Assembly (NCBI RefSeq): GCF_001649575.2
Contig: NC_051431.1
Span: 16,650,173 to 16,714,172 of the forward strand
Source of the DNA: Kryptolebias marmoratus
Taxonomy: Eukaryota; Chordata; Actinopteri; Cyprinodontiformes; Rivulidae
Direction: 5' to 3'
Length of the DNA stretch: 64,000 nt
The stretch's first letter is position 1; every line of letters begins with the position of its first letter. The notes beneath the pieces were generated by a model. That model had not been told where the DNA came from and ran no database searches. It saw only the letters and a program-made list of their open reading frames with translations. Below are positions 42,001-54,668 of this stretch, one piece after another. Made by a program: the position numbers and the translations under genes.

Positions 42001-45000
42001 GCTCAAATGTGTGTGTGTGGGGGGGAACAATTGAGATGTCTGAAAACGTGTGACTTCGATTTAAAAGTCCTACCCTTTGCACACTCCCAACAATAAAGAT
42101 GGTTGTTTTGCTTTTTGCAGCGGAGGAGGAGATCTCGTTCCCTCCAACATACCGTTACGAGCGAGGCTCCAGGGACACGTACGTCTGGCAGAAGCAGAAA
42201 GCCACAGGGGTGGGTTTGAACGTCACGGACAGTCCTGGCAAACAATGATCCACTTTTATTTCCTCTTTATACGAAATGATAGTTCTGACTCGTCTTGTAT
42301 TTTCTGGTTCTTCAGATGAGGACTAACGTGCCGTCCTGGTGTGACCGAATCCTGTGGAAGTCGTACCCAGAAACCTACACTGTGTGCAACTCTTATGGTG
42401 AGACGGAAATCCATTTTCAACAGTTATTGAAACAAGATTTAAACTCCAAATGTGTCCTATAATGAAGTGATTGGTTATGTTTTACCAAGGCTGTACGGAT
42501 GACATCGTGACCAGCGACCATTCGCCTGTATTTGCTACATTTGAGGTTGGAGTGACGTCTCAGTTCGTCTCTAAAAAAGGTAAAAATTTATCTTTGGTTT
42601 TCATTTTATATATATTTATTTTTATTTATTTATTTTTTTTTCTTCCATCTGGTTTTACTTCATCTCGTTTCTTTTTCTGCCTGCTCCTTTGTTCACAACA
42701 CTGGACATAAGCACATAAATAATATCTGTAAATTGTTTTGGTCACTTTTTTAAGCAAACTAACTAGCATTCCTTGAAGGATTGCATATTGCTCGTCACCT
42801 CGTATGCCAGAGTTTTATACAAACATCATGATCTGTGTGTGTTGAGGATGACTCTCAGCGACTACCACACTAAACTTTAGCTCAGTATATGTCAAATTTA
42901 CTGAGTTATAGCCATTTCTGTGTTTTTAAATAGCTGTGAATCAGGTTGATTCCAAAGGTTAATCAGTTATAGACGTATATTCAATGATTACTTTCTAAGA
43001 GTTTCATTAAAATACATCCAAACAGACATCCAGTTACATTATCGCCCGCTTTTTGTGGCAGTGGGTGATTAAAAGCATGTTTCTGGTCACTCATTCGAGC
43101 AAAAATCACTTTGATTCTTGCTAGTTTTGTCTGCCGTAAGTGATGTTAAAACTTTCCAGCTGAGTCACTTCTTAGTATTTTTCTCTTTCAGTTCTCTTCC
43201 TCGATCCTCCGTTTCTTCCTCTTTACCTTTGTTTTCCCTCTGCAGGTTTGCCAAAGTCTTCGGAGCAGGCCTACATTGAGTTTGAGAGCATCGAGGCCAT
43301 CGTGAAGACAGCGAGCAGGACTAAGTTCTTCATTGAGTTCTACTCTACTTGTCTGGAAGGTGAGACAAACGCGCCTTTCTGTTCTCAGTCATGCTCACAG
43401 AAAGAAAAACACAAGGAGATACAGTCCAGATGTCATAAATCTGAGTCTGATTTTGTTTTGCATCCTCCCTTCCTTCCCTCCTTTGTCCTTCCTCCTTATA
43501 TCAGACAGTCAGTATCCATATTTGACCTGCGCTGCATGCTCGCCTTCCTGTCCATGTACTTTTGAGTGAAATGTGATTGAAATGTCTCCCTCCTCTCCCC
43601 TTCTCTCGTTCCCACCTTGTTCCCTTCGCCCTTTTCTTCCCTCCGCTAATCCTCACACGCAAAGAGTTTAAGAAGAGCTACGAGAACGACAGCCAGAACA
43701 GCGACAACGTCAACTTCCTGCGTGTGGGCTGGTCCAACAAGCAGCTGACGACCCTCAAACCGCTGCTGTCAGAGATCGAGTACCTGCAGGACCAGCATCT
43801 GCTGCTCACTGTCAAATCTGTGGACGGATACGAGTCCTACGGTAAAAGGAGACTCAACGTGTTTTTGTGTTTGACGCAGACAAAGAGATGGTGTTTGTGT
43901 TGTCTGACAACCATTTGTGTGTCTGGTTTCCACTGTCAGGAGAGTGTGTGTTGGCCCTTAAGTCGATGATCGGCAGCACGGCGCAGCAGTTCCACACGTA
44001 CCTGTCCCACCGAGGCGAGGAGACAGGAAATATCCGAGGGTCCATGAGGGTTAGAGTCCCTGCTGAGAGGATGGGAACCAGAGAGAGGCTGTATGGTAAT
44101 GCAGCTGTACTTTGCAGGCAGCTAAAGGCAACAAGCTTGAATAGGAATTCAGATCAAATCATTTAAAAAAAAAACAGAAAACAGCAAAGAGAGATCCAAA
44201 TTGAGGAGTTTTTAAATATTATATTTGCAGACATGATTTGTCGAGGGAATGGAGTTTTACCAAAGACTGAAAAAGCTGAAAACAGTTTTTTTTTTTATGG
44301 TTTTATTTCAGAGTGGATCAGCGTGGACAATGATGAGACCGGTGGACCTAAAGGGAAATCCACCATGGTATCCAGAGCGGGACATGAGTATGTCAAGTCA
44401 GTACATGCTGCTCTTTTGAGTTTCTGCTCTTCGTTCATACTCTTTATGTGGTTAAATTCAGCAGAAGTAATAATATATCAATTATTTAAAACGTGTTATA
44501 ACTACAATCTTTGTAGGTGAGAAAGATGTGAATGTTTTTTTCTTGGACTAAGTGTTTTTTTAATGTAACTTTGTGAATGTAAGTAAAAAGAAACTGGACT
44601 TCCTTTCTTGGTTCTTGAAGGTAGGATTGACTTCTCGACCATAGGCTTTTTTGATTCTGACTGATTTCTAGTTTATGATTTATCGTTGGAACAATCACAT
44701 TGGGGTGACTGACCCAGTCATTAATCTGCTGGTTTTTTTTGGGTCACTCTCCAAGATTCATTTCACTCCCCACATCAGGAGGAGAGTAAAAACTGCTGTA
44801 GGTGTTGACAGGTGGATCCTGAAGCCAGCTCCTGCTTAAGGGTTTGGTTGTGTTTTATTTTTTTTAATATATGCTCGAAATTGATAACCTTTTAATGTAG
44901 GAATGCCAAACTGCAAGGCTGGACACCTCATGGGTAAACGATGATCCTTACTGATTTCAAGGTCACGGGGTCAAAGGTCAGCTCCAACTGAAGAAGCCTT

Positions 45001-47198
45001 TTGAATGAGAGGTGAAATATCTTCAAGAACCAAGAAAGAAAGCCCGTTGCTTCTGCTTAAATATTTATGATTGCAGTGACTTGGATGAGTAAGTAAAGTA
45101 AGGTTTAAAACCCCCAAAACCTTTGACTGAATCTGTCACAGTGGCCATTTTTTGACCCAGAGGGATTTAAATGTTTTCTTTTGTCTTTATAGTTAAGTTT
45201 TAATTAAGCAAGCTTACATATTTTTGCGTCCTATATCCTGTGTGAATGATGTGCACACATCAGTTAGAATTCCCTGTTTTATTTCATCTTCTAACTTGTT
45301 CTGCTTTGTTTTGTTGTTTTTTTTCCCAATGCAGACAGTCTGTGGTGCGTAAACAGCTCGGAGAGCTGGGAAAGGTCAGCGAAGAGGGAGAAAGAAGCGC
45401 CAAAGAGGAAACCGCTGCAAGGTCCGAATTCATGAGAGATCCTTATGTCCTTCACACTCTTAGTTAACTACAGAGACATTGTTTTATGATACAAAACACA
45501 AATGAAAGCTATTAAAAATGGTTTTAAATTATCTGTTCTGTTTTTGTTTATGCTGTAAAGACCCAAACAGGACACATCGGATCCTGATTTGTCTGTCGGC
45601 AAGAACAGCTACAACAACCCTGCCTACTACATCCTGGAGGGTGTTCCCAACCAATCCGCTGCTGCGCTTTCCCCCGAGCTCCTCCCATCTCCCACCTCCA
45701 CAAACCCCCCAGCACCAAAAGCCCTCCCTCCCTCAGCCGGGGCTCGGACCAAACCCCCCCCTGCACCTTCAGGGCCTCCTCATTCACGCAGACCTGCAGC
45801 AGGACAAGAGAGCCCCTCGGAGGAGGACGGAGGTGCTGGTCTGGTGGGGGCACAGGGCGGAGGTACGGCAGGAACAGTCGGAGGCACGCTCAATCGACCC
45901 CCTCCTGACTTCCCCCCGCCGCCTCTCCCTAAAGGAGCCCTGGAAATGGTTGCAGAGGCCCCGTTCAACAAGCCTCGCTCTCTGTACCCGGACCTGGCCG
46001 AGGTCAGGATCCCACCGTCTGGCCCCGGCGCCGCCGCTGGTCCTGGCGGCCCAGGCGCACCCGGAGAGGGCTTTAGGCGAGGAGGGGTTGGCGCGGGGGC
46101 GCTGGACGATCAGTCGTGCTCCGTCCTGCAGATGGCAAAGACTCTGAGTGAGACGGAGTTTCCCGGACAGCCTCCTCGCGCGCCCTCGGCACCTCCGCCT
46201 CTTCGAGGGCAGCCGATGGGTTTGGGTCTGGAAGCCTGCCGCACGTTCCCTCCCAGAAACCCCATCCCAGAGAGCATCGCCGAGGACATGCCAGAGGAGG
46301 TAAACAGCTCAGTTCTCTTTATCAGGCTGTTTTTAGATCCACTTCAACTGGATTGTGCTCATTTCTTTGAGGACACATTAGTTTCAAACAATTTATTGCT
46401 TTACCACAGGATCTGGATTTCTATTTTTTGTTTGTTTTAGTTCCGCTTTTTTGGTATGAAGAAAAAAACAAAACTATTCCAGCCTCCATGTTTTGTGTCT
46501 CTTACCGCCCCTGGATTGTGATCAGCATTATTTATGTTGCTGCAACGAGCTGAGAAGTTTTCGAAGCAGTTTTAGTTGATCCTGCATTGCATTTCTCTGG
46601 TGCAGGCACTCTGGGGCAGCAGCAGCTCATCGCTCTCCGTGGGGGAGTCTTCAGTCGGGGAGTGGCTGCAGAGACTGGGCCTGGAGCGGTATGAGCAGGG
46701 TCTCCTACACAACGGCTGGGACGATCTGGAGTTCCTCAGGTACGCACCGGCGCACGCTTAAATGGAAACATTTATGTTTCGGTTAATACATCACGAGACT
46801 GGAATACAGGGTCTAACCAAGTACAAAGGATGTGAGTTTTTTTGAAATTTTTTGCTAATAATCTTGTTATGTTTTGGTAAAACATCAGTTGTTCCATTAA
46901 ATCCTCGTTAGCTTGGTTTGTCATCACTTGTTTCCCACTTCCTCATCTGGCTTCCTTAGATAGATAACTTTAATTAATTGGTTTTTATAATGCAAGTGAA
47001 TGTTTTTGCACAGTGCCCTGGGATGACTTCTGTTGTGACTTGGTGCTACATAAAAAAAACTGAATTGAATAGAATTTCCTTTTTTATTTTCTCCCCAGCG
47101 ACATCACTGAGGAGGACCTGGAGGAGGCCGGAGTTCTGGATCCCACTCATAAGAAAATCCTGCTGGAGAGCCTCAGGCAGCAGCAGCAGCAGAAATAA
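21098..47198 (+). CDS. inppl1: SHIP2, phosphatidylinositol 3,4,5-trisphosphate 5-phosphatase 2
   Basis: Twenty-seven coding exons join in phase to give 1254 aa; human SHIP2 has 1258. The enzyme removes the 5-phosphate from PI(3,4,5)P3 at the membrane, yielding PI(3,4)P2 and damping insulin and growth-factor signalling. An SH2 domain at about residues 23-117 starts WYHRDLSR and keeps the FLVR arginine (R49). The middle holds the SHIP-family ALKALQDM and EVKLDV-like blocks. The inositol 5-phosphatase domain runs from about 415 to 730 with [31 protein letters not shown] and SDHSPVF. A C2-like segment follows. The NPAY motif is at 950-953 and a proline-rich region fills exon 25. A SAM domain covers about 1192-1250 ([24 protein letters not shown]). 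The C-terminus ends in a five-glutamine run. The [11 protein letters not shown] context and the SAM domain separate it from SHIP1, which lacks SAM. The start ATG has a good Kozak context (GGCCATGG). Confidence 0.98.
21599..21655. repeat. (CTGT)n microsatellite
   Basis: Tetranucleotide repeats with one interruption near 21629 (CCTCC), in the first inppl1 intron. Confidence 0.95.
23383..23480 (+). repeat. dispersed teleost repeat (AAGTTTATT…CAAAGTGCTTCACAA)
   Basis: The order TCAAAGTTTATTCATTTAGC, ACAGCCACAGCAGACC and AAAGTGCTTCACAA matches a tail I recall as very common in percomorph genomes. It is intronic and non-coding. Confidence 0.5.
25998..26085. repeat. near-perfect 88-base inverted repeat (hairpin) in inppl1 intron 1
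   Basis: Arms at 25998-26026 and 26057-26085 are 29 bases each and reverse-complementary at 27 positions. Within the 30-base loop, GTACTAAA (26032-26039) pairs perfectly with TTTAGTAC (26044-26051). The RNA would fold into one long stem. It could be a small palindromic MITE or a precursor-like hairpin. Confidence 0.9.
28965..29362. repeat. (CA)n microsatellites flanking inppl1 exon 2
   Basis: Two CA tracts, at about 28965-29003 and 29339-29362, lie on either side of exon 2 (29184-29247). CA tracts near exons can act as hnRNP L binding sites in splicing. Confidence 0.9.
30756..31138. mobile_element. MITE with CGTATTTTCCGGACTATAA-type terminal repeats
   Basis: The left end CGTATTTTCCGGACTATAA, followed by GGCGCACTTGAAAGCC, is answered at the right end by GTGCGCCCTGAAGTGCAGAAAATACG. 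Inside are paired CAGTGC-TCTTATAATCC blocks. I recall this terminus from many vertebrate, especially fish, genomes as a non-autonomous DNA transposon. About 383 bases, no transposase, in inppl1 intron 4. Confidence 0.8.
36554..36706. mobile_element. short palindromic MITE-like element
   Basis: CAGTGGTGTTCCATCCTGGT at the left and its diverged complement ending GGAATACCGCTG at the right flank matching GGAGGGCCATTATCC and GGATAGTGGCCCTCC blocks. The arms are about 50 bases each. I recall hAT-like fish elements of this form. It lies in inppl1 intron 8. Confidence 0.7.
42845..43085 (+). repeat. dispersed repeat family R1, copy in inppl1 intron 19
   Basis: It carries the ACCACACTAAACTTTAGCTC, TTACTGAGTTATAGCCATTT, TTCAATGATTACTTTCTAAG and GCAGTGGGTGATT landmarks shared with the other copies. 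Confidence 0.7.
44590..45090. mobile_element. dispersed element with inverted CTTCAAGAACCAAGAAAG ends
   Basis: CTTTCTTGGTTCTTGAAG near 44605 is the inverse of CTTCAAGAACCAAGAAAG near 45023. Between them are GACACCTCATGGGTAAACGA, AAGGTCACGGGGTCAAAGGT and GAATGAGAGGTGAAATATCTTC, then a GACTTGGATGAGT end. This set is familiar from abundant fish repeats, which I associate loosely with Penelope-like or LINE elements. It is non-coding and in inppl1 intron 23. Confidence 0.55.
46985..47070 (+). repeat. SINE-like tail in inppl1 intron 26
   Basis: GTGCCCTGGGATGACTTCTG, then GTTGTGACTTGGTGCTACAT, then AAAAACTGAATTGAAT is a diverged copy of a tail shared by many fish short interspersed repeats. Weaker copies are at about 4480-4545 and 7690-7750. 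Confidence 0.5.
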
Positions 47199-48650
47199 AC
47201 TGCACCTTTGACCGGTCCAAACCGGCCTGGAACCACATCAGGGTTCCCGAGAGGCCGAATTTCAGCAGAACTGCACCAAACTGCGCTGGATGGAAGTGAT
47301 GCCGCACAGTGCCTTCTGAGAGAAATTGCACTCCATTAACTTTTTCAAAAAACACTTTCTGAACCACCGTCCTGTTTCATTTGTACTGTCTGCGCAATGT
47401 CGTCGCTCGAGATGTTGCCTTATTTAACGATAATCGTTTCAGTCTGTCCAACATCACTACATAACCGTAAATGTAAGTGTTCCTTTAAGACAGATTTCAA
47501 GATGCTGTGTCATGTTTGCTGCACCATCAGATCTGACCTGTAGCTGCACATTTTAGAGCATGTTTAGAGCTGAGGAGGAGCTGAGTTTAGGCCCCATCAG
47601 CAGTGGGGGGAGATTTTTCTCACTTAATTCACAATTTGGAAACTTTTTAAACCCGCTGCTTGTGTTTCACACAATCTGAATTCTTTCAAAGACACTGAGT
47701 CTCAGGGTTTCTTTCACCACTCGTCATCAGTGTGGGTGAACCGAGGGGATCATTAGCGAGCTCTCCGGAGGAAAATGTTGCACAAATTATCTCATTAAGC
47801 TCAGCTACGAGGGCGAACAGGATGTGGTGACAGGAAAAAAGAAAAAAAAGCTAGTTGGTCTGATTCAAGTGAGCTCAACTCGGCTTTTTTTAAATTGTGT
47901 ATCGTTGTTGTGATGTTCGGGTCACTTTCTGTTGAGAGGTGGCCTGTGCAGAGTTTGTCTGCATGTATTTATGATTGTATGTTTATTATTTTGTGTCAAA
48001 AGGGAATCTTCATCAAACCAAATTAATATTTTTAGTGTTTGTCACAAGCACATTTCTTTTTCTCTTAACTGATGTTCTAACCTTTTTTCTGATACATTTT
48101 GCAATATTTTTATATACTACTAGAGGCTGTTATTATCCCCAAACATTACTGTACAAATTTCTTATATGCATACAAAAACCTGTAAGTAGACGTAAGATAA
48201 TGAATGCTGCATCAAGGTGAGCGATGACTGAATAATACATTTCACATGTTTATGTTTTGTCTGTTAAGACACTAAATTTCAATTTACTGAAGGTGTTTTT
48301 ATTTAACGTCACACAACCCAGCTTTCGTTTTTTACTCATTTCATTTTAAATGTTCCGAATGGTGCAATTTTCAGGGAATTAAACGAAGCTGAACGGAGCA
48401 ATAGTAAGCCGTCACGTTGTCATTTGTAGCCAGAATGTTTTTTTTGTTTTGTTTTTAAACTACCTGTTCACGTTTCTTTGTTTTAAGCTGTTGTATATAT
48501 GGGAGAAGAGTTCACATCTTACAAGACAGTAGAAACAAACAAAAAGGAAAATTAAAAAAAAAAAAAAAAAGATGTAAAAGAGAAATCAAATTTCAAAAGT
48601 AATAAAGATATGTAAAGGAAAATAAAAAAAAAAAAAAAAAAACTGCAGAT
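47199..48650 (+). other. inppl1: inppl1 3' untranslated region
   Basis: No coding sequence follows the stop at 47196-47198. An ATTAAA occurs near 48377 and a canonical AATAAA at 48601-48606, the latter followed by A-rich sequence. The 3' untranslated region is probably about 1.4 kb. The extent is inferred from signal position only. Confidence 0.5.
48601..48606 (+). terminator. candidate inppl1 polyadenylation signal (AATAAA)
   Basis: Canonical hexamer about 1.4 kb after the inppl1 stop, the first AATAAA I found downstream of it. The A-rich tracts on both sides could instead be genomic simple sequence. Confidence 0.4.
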
Positions 48651-49038
48651 TTGCTGTTAAATGAGCAGAGACGCAGTTCCTGATTGAACCAGTAGGTGGT
48701 GCTGCTGCCCCAAACAAACACCCTTAGCAGAGACTGACTGCAGTTTTAACTTCTTAACCTCATTTTTTTTAGTAATGCCTGACACCTTTTCTAGGACCAC
48801 ACTAAATCCTAAAACTATTGCTCTGACATATAATCGAGGCTCAGTGTTATAAAAACTGTCCTCTTTTTGCTCCCATATACTTTTGTCTGCTCCTCCCCTC
48901 ACACAAAATCAGATTGTATTGTCTCATGTTTCATGTGTTTAATCTATAAACAACCAAATAAGACCATGGATCTGTCCTACAGATGTGTTAAATTTAGTCT
49001 TTTTTTTAAGCCTCCGAGGCCTATCAGTGTTTGCAGAG

Positions 49039-49079
<41 letters not shown>
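49039..49079. repeat. (GT)n microsatellite
   Basis: About 20 uninterrupted GT units between inppl1 and phox2a. A shorter GT tract lies at about 50415-50440. Confidence 0.95.
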
Positions 49080-49080
<1 letters not shown>

Positions 49081-50751
49081 TTTCTTGTGAGGGGGAGAAA
49101 AAAGGAGACTTCCCGTTATTATTTTCCTCTCACTCTCCCTATTTGTTTTCATGAAGTCTTCTGCTTTGGTTGTGTTTAAGTTAATGTAAATCCTTCATCC
49201 TTTGTATTTTGTTTTTTTTTTTTCAATTAAACTCTAATATCTTTTGTATTTTTTATTTTTTTTAGATTCCCTCTGTCGTTTCTAAGGAGATGAAGCAAGA
49301 CTCTAGGTAAAATGATGTTTTTTGTTTGTTACCAGGCAGTTCCTCAGTCAGTTTCAATGCAAAAACACACTCGTCGTTTTGTCACACGCAAGGAAACCAG
49401 ACGACAGGATGCGTCAGGCAGTGCCTTCATAATGTAGATTTATTAGAATATTCAGAGTAGTGCTATAACTTCTCATTCACCCGAGCTCCCCGCCTGTGAG
49501 ACAAAGATGCTCTGCGATGAAATAGATCTGTGGAGGCCGAAAAACAAACAAAACCAAAGAGAAAAGAAAATCCAACTATCTAATATTTATATTACTAATT
49601 ACAGAATTTACAGTCACAAACTTTTCATGGAGCAATTCAAAGAAAAGCCCGAGCTTCTTACCGACTTAAAAATTGTTAATAAATATGAGGTTTTGTCCAT
49701 TTGGAGAAGAGTCTCGTGGCGGTGGCTCTTGAACCAAACTGAACAAAAGCAACTTTGCAAGGAGAAAGGAAGTACAAAGAGAGGTGCACCTTTTTTTGGT
49801 GCTGTTGTTGTTTTTAAAGAAAACAGAACTGCACGTGTTTCAGCAGATTTCTCAACAAGTGTTTCTGTGAAGATCTGAGCCTGCTTTCGTCCAAAAACAG
49901 TGGGTTGAAGTGAGTTAAATTCTCTCATTTTTAGGATGCGCTCAGTTCTGCATTCACCATCACCCCACTCCTCTTTACCCAACAGGGCTGCAGTAAATGG
50001 GGAGGAAGGGAGGGGGGGAGTGGGTCAAACGCCTCGAGTTCTCCATCCTGTCCTGGGTTTTTAACAAAGTAACATCTGTTTGTCGGAGTGTGGGAGTCGG
50101 GACCCAGTGTGGCCGAGAAGGAGGAAGGAAGGGACGGGTGGATCTGGGGAGGTGTCTGGTCTGGACCCGGCTGCTCTAATTGGATTTTGGGGGTGCCCTG
50201 GCTCCGCTCAGCAAAGAGACTTTTGAAGGAGTGGGAGGGGGGAGTGGGAGGGGGACCCTGTTCCCTCTGCTAGAAGTCTGTGAGTCAAGTTGTGCTCGAG
50301 GGGGTAAAAGGTTCGCTTTGTTTCCTCTGCAGAGAACTGATGTTTGGACTTCTGCTTTAGAGTCATACCTGACCTCCATGCTCATCAGAGCCGCTGCAGT
50401 GCAAGTGTGGGAATGTGTGTGTGTGTGTGTGTGTGTGTGCAACAAAGACAGAGGAAGATGCAGAAAACAAGACCTGTGTGTGTGTAAATAAGGGATGGGT
50501 CAGTTCATGTGTAGCTCAACGTGGTTAATATCTTCTAGTGAAGGGGTTTGTGGCCGAACTGTAAGACAAACTGTCAGGATCCAGGATCCAGGCAGGTTCC
50601 TGGAGGAACACAGATGTGGAACAGGTTGGGGTTCCCAGACCTGTGTTTTATCTGAGCTGACTCCCCTCAGTGAATTCAGCTTCACCTTGAGCAGCTTTTT
50701 TTTAACTCTCCCATATAAGCTAGAGACTCCTCTCTGTTCCTGTTTTTTTTA

Positions 50752-50757
50752 TTTATT
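50752..50757 (-). terminator. candidate proximal phox2a polyadenylation signal
   Basis: TTTATT on the plus strand is AATAAA on the minus strand, about 60 bases after the phox2a stop. A second AATAAA at 49444-49439 would give a 3' untranslated region of about 1.4 kb. Either or both may be used. Confidence 0.35.
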
Positions 50758-50815
50758 TTTTATATTTTTTTTCCTCTTTCTTTTAGCCCCCCCTGAGCTC
50801 CCCTTCCTCTGTGCT

Positions 50816-52876
<2,061 letters not shown>

Positions 52877-53119
52877 GGAGGAGAAGCCGGTGGAGACACG
52901 CACTCACACACTCATACACACACACACCGGGCTGCCGGTGAGCTGCTTCGGGCTCCGGGTGTCGGTTCGGACCGCAGTTCGTCCCCCCAGAATGTCCGAA
53001 CTTCGTCTCCTCTTTTTAGTTAGTTAAATCAGCCAGATGTTTGAAATGCAGATGTTTTGTTCTTGTCACGGTTGGCTTCGCCTCCTTCTCTCTCTGCCGC
53101 AGCTCAGCTCAGCTCAGCT

Positions 53120-53230
53120 CGCTCGGCGCTCCGTTTGACGGCGCGGTACGGCTCGCGCGGCGTTTATAATAAACTCGGCAGGGCGCGAGACAATGGCGAA
53201 GCGGTGGTCCTGTTTCCATGACAATGGCAG
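53120..53230 (-). promoter_or_regulatory. phox2a core promoter candidate with TATA box and paired Sox-type sites
   Basis: On the minus strand TATAAA occurs at 53168-53163 in a CpG-rich context, about 290 bases upstream of the start codon. Two ACAATGG motifs, the Sox consensus, lie at 53190-53196 and 53221-53227, exactly 31 bases apart and just upstream of the TATA box. Direct CAGCT repeats at about 53100-53118 lie just downstream. The transcription start would be near 53135. This is inferred from motifs. Confidence 0.4.
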
Positions 53231-54032
53231 CAGGGCGAGTGAGCGTGGAAAACGGACGCTCCCCTCTCCCCTCTCCCCTCCCCTCCCGCAGCTCGCAGCG
53301 CCGCCCACCCCGTCCGCAGCACCGGCAGCAGCGCAGGTTGAAATCAAGAAGCTTAAGAAGGGAAGGGGGGGGGGGAGTTTCTTCATTTAAATCGGCTAGA
53401 AACCGCGTGCTTCCTTTATCGGACGCGCCAAAATTTGGGTCAATCCACCTCTTCTATTTATCTCAAATGGAACAAAAATCAAACTTCCTTTGAGAGGCTG
53501 CGTTGTATTGATGTGCTGCTATTATCCGAGTTAATTTCGAGTTTACTCAGCTCACAGGCTGTTTCATGCATTTTGGATAAAACACCGCTTTCGAACAGGT
53601 CGCTCCATCTGTGCGCAAAGGACTGCAGTTTGGCTGTTTCTTTGTTTTTTTTTAGGATGAAGTTGTACCAAAAAAGGCCTAAAACCTGTCCAAGGTTTTA
53701 GGAACCGAGTTAAAATATCAGGCTTCATCCTAAAAAAAACCAAACATGACCAATGTGGGAGGATATCTCCCACACTGGTCATTAGAATTATTGTACTACG
53801 ATTAGGTGAGCCATATGACTAAAATACAGCCCACAATCCCCCCCAGGGATGCTCTGCAGCAGGTCAGAACCGTTCCTCTGCCCCAGAACCAGCCGCAGCT
53901 CAGCCACACGAGTCTTTATGCGAGGGGAACCGTCCAGATGTGACGGTGATTGCTCAGATTAAAAGCTTTGATTTGATTCCGATCACTTTTACCCAGATGT
54001 CACCAGAGCGCGCGTCACTTTGATGTATAGGA

Positions 54033-54035
54033 CCG

Positions 54036-54082
<47 letters not shown>
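54033..54082. repeat. (GA)n microsatellite
   Basis: About 25 GA units with minor interruptions, upstream of phox2a. Confidence 0.95.
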
Positions 54083-54083
<1 letters not shown>

Positions 54084-54599
54084 GAGAGACAACCGAGCAG
54101 CCGCGACAGGCTAACCATAAACGCATTGACGCTTCATAAATTGGTTTAAGTTTATTGTACGGTGTCATACAATGTGATAAGTCATATCCCATACGGCCCC
54201 CCACCCCATCACACACACACGCACGCACACACACTACACACACGGAGGGTTTTGGAACCAGGCAGGCAGCAAGTTTTTTTCCCAATCCCGCAGCCGTTTT
54301 CCTTTCCTTTCCTTTCTTTTAATGTCTTCTCTTCGTGAAATGAACAGGCTTTTTATTAGTGGATAAACTTCACCAAATAATATAATCCGCAAACCAAAAT
54401 TGCGTTGTGCGTGCAAAGGGAGGAAATTAATTGAGTTTGGCTCGCGCGCCCGCGCGTAAAGTGGCCCAAAGTGCGCGCTCTTATCTCTGCCTCGACCAGA
54501 GGCTGCATGGTGCTGCTTCTTAATGACATTAACCCGCTCTCCGCGCGCGCGCGCGTGAGCGTTCGCCCCACTGAAGTTGCATAAAGATCTGTTTCTAGG

Positions 54600-54668
54600 A
54601 GTTGTGGATGGAAGAATGGATGAATGGAAGGATGGATGGATGGGTGGATGGATGGATGGATGGATGAA
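54600..54668. repeat. (TGGA)n microsatellite
   Basis: Tetranucleotide array with several single-base variants (GAATGGATGAATGG and similar). Confidence 0.95.

Larger units (their letters stand above)
21098..47198 (+). other. inppl1: inppl1 exon map
   Basis: Coding exons: 21098-21285, 29184-29247, 29745-29892, 29976-30057, 31752-31898, 32195-32285, 33948-34037, 35144-35242, 37086-37236, 37364-37470, 38222-38324, 38425-38621, 38788-38905, 39067-39163, 40007-40145, 40245-40344, 42121-42209, 42316-42397, 42490-42579, 43246-43359, 43665-43841, 43940-44095, 44312-44387 (or 44396), 45335-45421, 45561-46299, 46606-46739, 47099-47198. The lengths sum to 3765 bases, a multiple of three. All introns are GT-AG except the one after 37470, which reads GC-AG. 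Exon 23 has two in-frame donors nine bases apart. The first intron is the longest, about 7.9 kb. Confidence 0.9.

Noticed and set aside
44990..45035. GATGAG-like and GAAA-like blocks suggesting a hammerhead ribozyme in the Penelope-like repeat
   Set aside because: The core CTGATGA is not present and no three-stem fold could be drawn around it.
45518..46147. 209-aa frame overlapping inppl1 exon 25
   Set aside because: A frame-shifted reading of the proline-rich exon; the NPAY frame is the real one.
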